DNA of 64,000 nt from Bolinopsis microptera (taxonomy: Eukaryota > Ctenophora > Tentaculata > Lobata > Bolinopsidae), in the NCBI RefSeq assembly GCF_026151205.1, contig NC_087073.1, positions 744,001 through 808,000 of the forward strand, in the 5' to 3' direction. The notes below the pieces were generated by a model. That model searched no databases. It was not told where the DNA came from and saw nothing but the letters and a program-made list of their open reading frames with translations. Shown here in pieces: positions 58,977-64,000 of the stretch (the stretch's first letter is position 1; every line of letters begins with the position of its first letter). The position numbers and the translations under genes are program-made.

Positions 58977-59985
58977 GGTAGTTTCCAAGTGCTGTCCACC
59001 TTGACAAGTGAGTACGTTAAAGCAAGGCCTGATCTACAAGTCAGAGAAAGGGACTACAGGCACGGTGGCTTGAGAATATGTGAAATGTGCAGTATTATAA
59101 AGCCAGACAGGTTCATCACTGTGGCATCTGTAAACGGTATGTTTATACAATTATAAACCAATGTAGTAGTTGTACAGCAATACTAAGGTAATTTTACCTT
59201 TACACAGACATCGAACGCTGTAAGAAGATGACAATCAGACCTCGTTATTCATAAACCATCCATTCATTGAAGACTATCAACACAAATACCATGATTCGAC
59301 TTGATAAGAGATATTAATTGCAGATGTGTAATGAGGAAATGATTTCACTTGATAAGAGATATTAATTACAGATGTGTAATGAGGAAATGATTCCACTTGA
59401 TAAGAGATATTAATTACAGATGTGTAATGAAGATGGACCACCACTGTCACTGGGTGAACAACTGTATCCACGAGGGTAACCACAAGTACTTCATACAGTG
59501 CATTGCGCTGGGTGTAATGATATCTCTTGTTACCATTATACACTACTCAATAAACATGAGCTGCTCGAGTTGTAAGGTAGGTTATTATTTATTAATATTA
59601 ATTAATTAAGTAATTATTTAATTAATTAATTGGGGCTGTTGGCGGGTATACGGACAGCGGGGGTTCTCGCCAAACTCTTGCTGACGTTATGTTTGAATTT
59701 TAATGGCGTTTCGGGGGCGTTTCAAAAATTGTTAATTGTTAAAATTAACTCATCACGTTAACAATTGACCGATTGATTTGATTGAAACGAATGTAAGACT
59801 TCAAACATTTGCAGATAATACCAGACCTCTCCAATAAAGACTACACAGTCTGTCTGTTACTGTACATGTCTACGGGACTGTCAACCTTAATAGCTTTGTT
59901 GGTTACATTTTTAACTCTGGATCATTGCACCAACATGTTCCGAGGACAGACTAGTTATGGTAAGTGTAAAGGGGCCGACATGTCA

Positions 59986-60031
<46 letters not shown>

Positions 60032-60787
60032 TTGTACCGGGCATGATACTTGATATAACATTAATAGAAGTGTAAAGGTCACATCAAGATTTGTCTTCAC
60101 TAGAACACCCTACATCACTTGTCTAGATATACTAGCACCCTAAATAAACTTTCAATCAGCTGATAAAACACCCACCCCCTTCAGAACGAGTATACGAGCG
60201 GGACCATTACAACAGAGGTTGGAAGAAGAACTTCATGGAGATAATGGGACAGGGTGCGTGTGAGTGGTTCTGTCCTGTTGCTCCGACTAAACTCTCTCCT
60301 GAGCAGGAGCCTCTCATCATCACTGTTGTTGAGCCCTCCTCCGCAGCCTGGTTTGTCTATTCCTGTGTTAATTTGCTCATGTTTCCACTGGAAAATGTAA
60401 ACTGTTGCTTTGAAATGTAAGCATCATCCACGGACTAGATATTCTATTTTGATAGTCATGATAAAACTTGTATAGTCCCGCAAATTGTTTCATTACTCCT
60501 TCCCCTTCAGGTTAGAAACAACAAACAACAGAGCGTACACCCAGTACGAGATAGAGGACGAGACCACGTCCTCCCGCCACAGTCGACAAAGTACCAGTAG
60601 TCAGGGGAGAAGCAATGAGCGGTCACGTGACGTCAGTCTGGACGAGTTCGCGGACGACACTCTGAGTCTCCAGCAGGGACAGGTGGGGCAGAGTAACAGT
60701 GTAGTTACCATGGTAACAGAGGGGCACAGGGACTCTTCAATGGTCACCAGAGTGCGGACACCTAGTACCATTGAGAGTACAAAGTGA
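58977..60787 (+). CDS. DHHC-type protein S-palmitoyltransferase, 5'-partial, five exons
   Basis: Exons: 58977-59136, 59420-59576, 59815-59959, 60185-60416 and 60511-60787, all with GT-AG borders and matching phases. Together they give the zinc-binding cysteine-rich domain: ICEMC, HHCGICKR, then CVMKMDHHCHWVNNC and GNHKYF (DHHC at 59436-59447). Membrane segments follow (CIALGVMISLVTIIHY; VCLLLYMSTGLSTLIALLV), then YNRGWKKNFMEIMG and CEWFCPVAP, like the conserved region after the last membrane helix. The enzyme attaches palmitate to cysteines of membrane-associated proteins. One base is missing at about 59,110 between PDR and HHC, a real frameshift or a base-calling error. Exons for the N-terminal helices were not found. 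The final exon is shared with units 1 and 2. Confidence 0.85.
59300..59419 (+). repeat. Triplicated splice-acceptor segment before the DHHC exon
   Basis: Three 50-bp units, each ending ATTAATTACAG|ATGTGTAATG or ATTAATTGCAG. Only the third acceptor leads into the DHHC coding sequence; the first two run into TGA within six codons. Confidence 0.85.
59983..60030 (+). repeat. C44-46 homopolymer in a DHHC intron
   Basis: An uninterrupted C run about 25 bp beyond the donor of exon 3. A run of this length is hard to sequence and may mark an uncertain assembly point. Confidence 0.9.
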
Positions 60788-61919
60788 GGGTGAAGTTATT
60801 TAGAAAGTTAATTATTGGCTTGTGATCGAAACTGCTCATACGTGAAAGCTAGGTTATTATCAGACTTTAAAGTCAGTTTCTTTCCTCGAAGGTGAAACTG
60901 TTCACGTGAAACAACAAAACCACGTTTCAAATGATCTGGAATAATTTTTATTTGTGTTTGCTGAATAGTATAGCACTGCTGATAGTCTGTTTTGTATACA
61001 ACAAGCATTCCCAAACTTTCTTCGAAAGTGAACTCCTAGCAGCCGTCCAACTGATTTTGTTGACACAGAGAAGCTTGACGATGTCTCTCTTCTCGTTTGA
61101 TAGGGCAAATTTGAAATTTTTCGAAGAAAATTTTAAAATATTGCAAAATTGTGAAAAATTGAAAATGGGTTTTGACACATTTTTGCAAGAAATAACTAAC
61201 ATATAAGACCTAACAAGCATTCCCAAACCGATTTCATTTGATTTGCTCCTTCATAAAATAGAAAAATTATAATTTCAAATTTGCACACGAGACTTGAAGT
61301 TGAAACACCCTGTAGAGCGCGCTGATTTGAGCGGGGTTTGATTTGGTTTGACACACAAGAACGTTTGTCTTATATTGAAAGACAGTGACATTTTCTACTG
61401 GTATGTTTGATATATCGAGTTTTATTTGGTTTTAAATGATGTGTTTTTAATAGTGTTATTTTATTAAAGATTAAAGAAATGTGTCAAGAATTATCAGATT
61501 GTAAGTTTTAATCAGCTCCTTTAAACTACCTAATATAGATGATATGAGTAATTAATCTGTTATCTATCATCTTGTAAGAAATGATTAACATCATTTCTGT
61601 AAAAATATAGTGTACTGATATATTAAACTTTGTTTGACGAGTTTAGTAATTTTTTGACTTCTGTTTGTGGAGTATGGACAGTAATAACGTGCCCGTGAAA
61701 GATTGGTCGATATCTCAGGACTTTTGTTGAACTTTTGTTGACTTTCAGGAAGAATTCAGTCTTTCGTTGCTGGGAAAATTTGATTTTTTTACTGTAGAAT
61801 TATATTTTTGATTGTCTTGTATGATTTTTATTGCAATATTTTCAGAATATACTCGGGTGTTTTATTTCAATATATAAGTGTTGGAACTTCTTTTAAAAAA
61901 TTCTATCTCCACAGCAATT
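60788..61919. repeat. Conserved 3' region of unit 3
   Basis: As in units 1 and 2, about 98-99% alike by eye. No coding evidence. Confidence 0.6.
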
Positions 61920-62618
61920 CACATCTGCTACACAAATTAAAGCAAAATATATAACAACGAATATTTAAATAAAAGACGATCATTCAATAATTTTGGATAA
62001 CTTAAATCAAATACATTCGAGCACTGGTTAGTGATCGACTAAGTTAACAGTCATCGATATTCGATACTCATCGAATTTAAAAAAGTAAAAGCAACTGCTG
62101 TCTTTGGGGTCGTTCGCATATCACGTGATCAGCCGAGGGGGGAGGGGGGGTTTCCAAATGATTACGCTAGTATATTTTGATACAATATTTATGTGTAAAC
62201 TGATTACGGAGTCGAGGGGGGCCGGGGGGGGGTAAAAATTGACCAAAAAGTGATTACGTAATATGTGAACGACCCCTTATGAGTTATGACACTATCAGTG
62301 CCTGATATTCATTCTTATGGCCGGAAAAATGGGTTGTATAATGTATACATACAATGTAATTGTATAATGTATAAATACAATGTAGTTGGCAGGCTCACCG
62401 AATAGTCGTTTAGTGTGTTTGTGGCTTGCTGAGTCGGCCTTGTCAGAACTCTACTGAGCTCTCGTTTCAAGTAACCTCTGATGTTGTGGTATACTGATCT
62501 CTCTCAGTGTCTCCCTCCCTTTACTGATCACCTCTCATACTGATCTATCTCCACATTCTCGGTGTCTCATGATGATCCACTCTCTCAGTGTCTTCCTCCT
62601 TTACTGACCACCTCTTAC

Positions 62619-63427
62619 TCACTTCTTCCTGCTGACCCTCATGATGATCCACAGAATGACCCAGGAGAGGAACATGCCCAGAGTAACGGCCCCTAAGAAC
62701 ATGATGAACAGGATCACATCAACACTCAGACAATCCGAGTCCGGACCCGAACAGTCCGTGTTGTTATCTCCAGCCGCTACCCCCGGTATTAGCAGAACAC
62801 ACCACCATACTAAGCGTTCGTAGCGACCCCTCCATTCGCCCCTGTACTTGATGTGGCCTCCTCCTTCGTCTTCTCTTTCTTCTCTTCTTTTGGCTTCTTC
62901 TCCTCCTTCTTCTTGTCCGCACCCTTTTTCTTGGCAGCGGGGGCGCCTATCTGAGAGCATTTGATAATGAACTGAAGGACGACGTATGAAACTACCAGCC
63001 CCCCAATAAACGCAGCTGCAACTACTAGGAAGTAGGCCTGGTTGTCCGGACAGTCTATAAGGTTCTCGTCTTTTTGTCTGTTTGGGTCTGTGTAGCTGAT
63101 GTTATTACACTCTTTCCCCTTCTCTTTTTCTTCTTCTGATCTTACAGCAGTGAGGCACCAACCTAGAATAGTATTCGTTAAACTTAATGTTTGGAGTATC
63201 TACTTCCTTCTACAGTGGTGTTACAGTGTGTGTAATAGTGTACTGTTAAAGTGTTAAAGTGTTTTAGTGCGTGGTTAGTGGTTACATGCAGTTCTTTAGC
63301 TAGGCCACACCACACTGCAGTGCACTCCATCACCTGAGGTATCAGGGAGTACTTAGTGACCGGGACAATGTAGCATAAGGAGTGATTTAACACGCTCACA
63401 CAGGCTGACTTTCAGCTCCACCGCCAT
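62619..63427 (-). CDS. Small two-ectodomain membrane protein gene, unit 4
   Basis: Exon 1 63427-63400, exon 2 from 63162, first-frame TAG at 62812-62810, second-frame TGA at 62619. Against unit 1, changes in the second frame are synonymous (CTC/CTG, TTT/TTC in ILFIMF; the base after CTTAG changes C to A, which leaves Ile under the intron model or Val without it). ACC/ACA in the first frame is synonymous but would be Leu-to-Ile in the other. This again supports the frame switch. Confidence 0.72.
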
Positions 63428-64000
63428 CTGCTTAGGCGATGGTAGAAGTTATTTTCAGCTGCAGAATAAGCGGTGTCCCGCCTAGTTATTGCTTAAACTA
63501 GCTCTTTCCTAGTTTCCACCGGAAGCGCCATATAGAGAATTTCCTTTGATAGCTGTCACGTGACAGTCACGAGATATCGATTGAGCGCGTTTACTGGTTG
63601 GATATATAGCGCGTGATATTGAGCTATTATGCAGAGCCGATTACGCACCATATAGGGCGTAATTACTAGCTGCATCTAGCACGTGATATTTGCACAGCTA
63701 ATTACACAGCCATATAAGGCGTAATTAGGAGCTCGGAGTTGCAGGGGAGTTGTAATAGCGTGAAATTGGGTGGTAAATCGTTGATTAGGGGTACATACAA
63801 GTAAATGTTTCGTGAAATATGTTGGTATAAAGCCAACTTTGGTTTTAGAATAGTGTGTGAGGGCGCGTACAGATGGAAGTGCACTGATTTGTTGTTCAAA
63901 TGGTTAGAATAAAGATTTGTCCGAACCGGCTGAAATCGTTGTTACGTTGAAAACTGTTTCGATTACCTTGTTACCTAGCTAGTAACTTGGTATGAAGAGA
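63428..64000. promoter_or_regulatory. Divergent intergenic region with E-boxes, unit 4
   Basis: GTCACGTGAC at 63,555-63,564 and CACGTG near 63,680 are conserved with units 1 and 3. The sequence continues out of the window. Confidence 0.4.

Larger units (their letters stand above)
56470..61919 (+). repeat. Tandem unit 3 (longest, with DHHC exons)
   Basis: 5.45 kb. It is longer than unit 1 because 58,735-60,374 replaces a 400-bp segment of unit 1. The Harbinger-like MITE is at 56,656-56,824, with TTT instead of TTA on its left side. Confidence 0.93.
61920..64000 (+). repeat. Tandem unit 4, continuing beyond the window
   Basis: Begins with the same CACATCTGCTACACAAATTA, carries the MITE at 62,106-62,276 and runs to the window end inside the divergent region. 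The plus-strand gene lies outside. Confidence 0.93.

Noticed and set aside
60931-61226. 91-92-codon frames on both strands of the unit 3' region
   Set aside because: Overlapping opposite frames, conserved only because the units are nearly identical; no recognisable protein.

Overview
The window looks like a repeat-rich piece of an invertebrate animal genome, possibly from an early-branching lineage; the species cannot be fixed from sequence alone. Evidence for an animal nucleus: CR1/jockey-type LINE reverse transcriptase, an intronless LDLa-repeat rhodopsin-type receptor, a spliced DHHC palmitoyltransferase, GT-AG introns, hAT, TTAA-target and Harbinger-like short elements, a tRNA-derived SINE and TTAGGG-type telomeric repeat. 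Many repeat copies differ by single-base indels in homopolymers, which looks like imperfectly polished long-read assembly; frameshifts here should be read with that in mind.

Layout. 1-3.04 kb: 3' part of a LINE. 3.04-24.66 kb: a block bounded by an inverted repeat (3.04-5.18 against 23.62-24.66), holding about 17 copies of a 367-bp satellite (7.78-14.08), a hAT MITE with perfect target duplication, a SINE, a 3.9-kb TTAA-flanked element with a nested element and interstitial telomeric repeat, and a few orphan exon candidates. 24.66-47.93 kb: a second, larger block with about 3.9-kb inverted arms (24.66-28.64 and 44.03-47.93). Each arm carries a TIR element filled with about 2.2 kb of pure purine/pyrimidine minisatellite. 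A shorter inner arm pair (32.34-32.74 / 39.74-40.29) and a 31-bp hairpin (36.15-36.22) share the same centre. This block holds the LDLa-GPCR gene (33.75-36.06, minus), a CR1-like LINE 3' end, a second hAT MITE and the first exons of an unknown membrane protein. The two blocks abut at a shared roughly 57-bp border repeat.

47.94-64.0 kb: a tandem array of 4.1-5.5-kb units (starts 47,937; 52,349; 56,470; 61,920; the last runs off the window). Each unit carries a minus-strand gene for a small two-ectodomain membrane protein, read in two successive frames with copy-to-copy synonymous changes that switch frame exactly where expected. Beyond an E-box-containing divergent intergenic region lies a plus-strand gene. 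Unit 3 has DHHC palmitoyltransferase exons; unit 1 has a different membrane-protein-like exon spliced in the same phase to the same last exon; unit 2 is degenerate or badly assembled. The likely logic is a recently amplified divergent gene pair with exon exchange between copies. This array and the nested giant inverted repeats are the two most unusual features.
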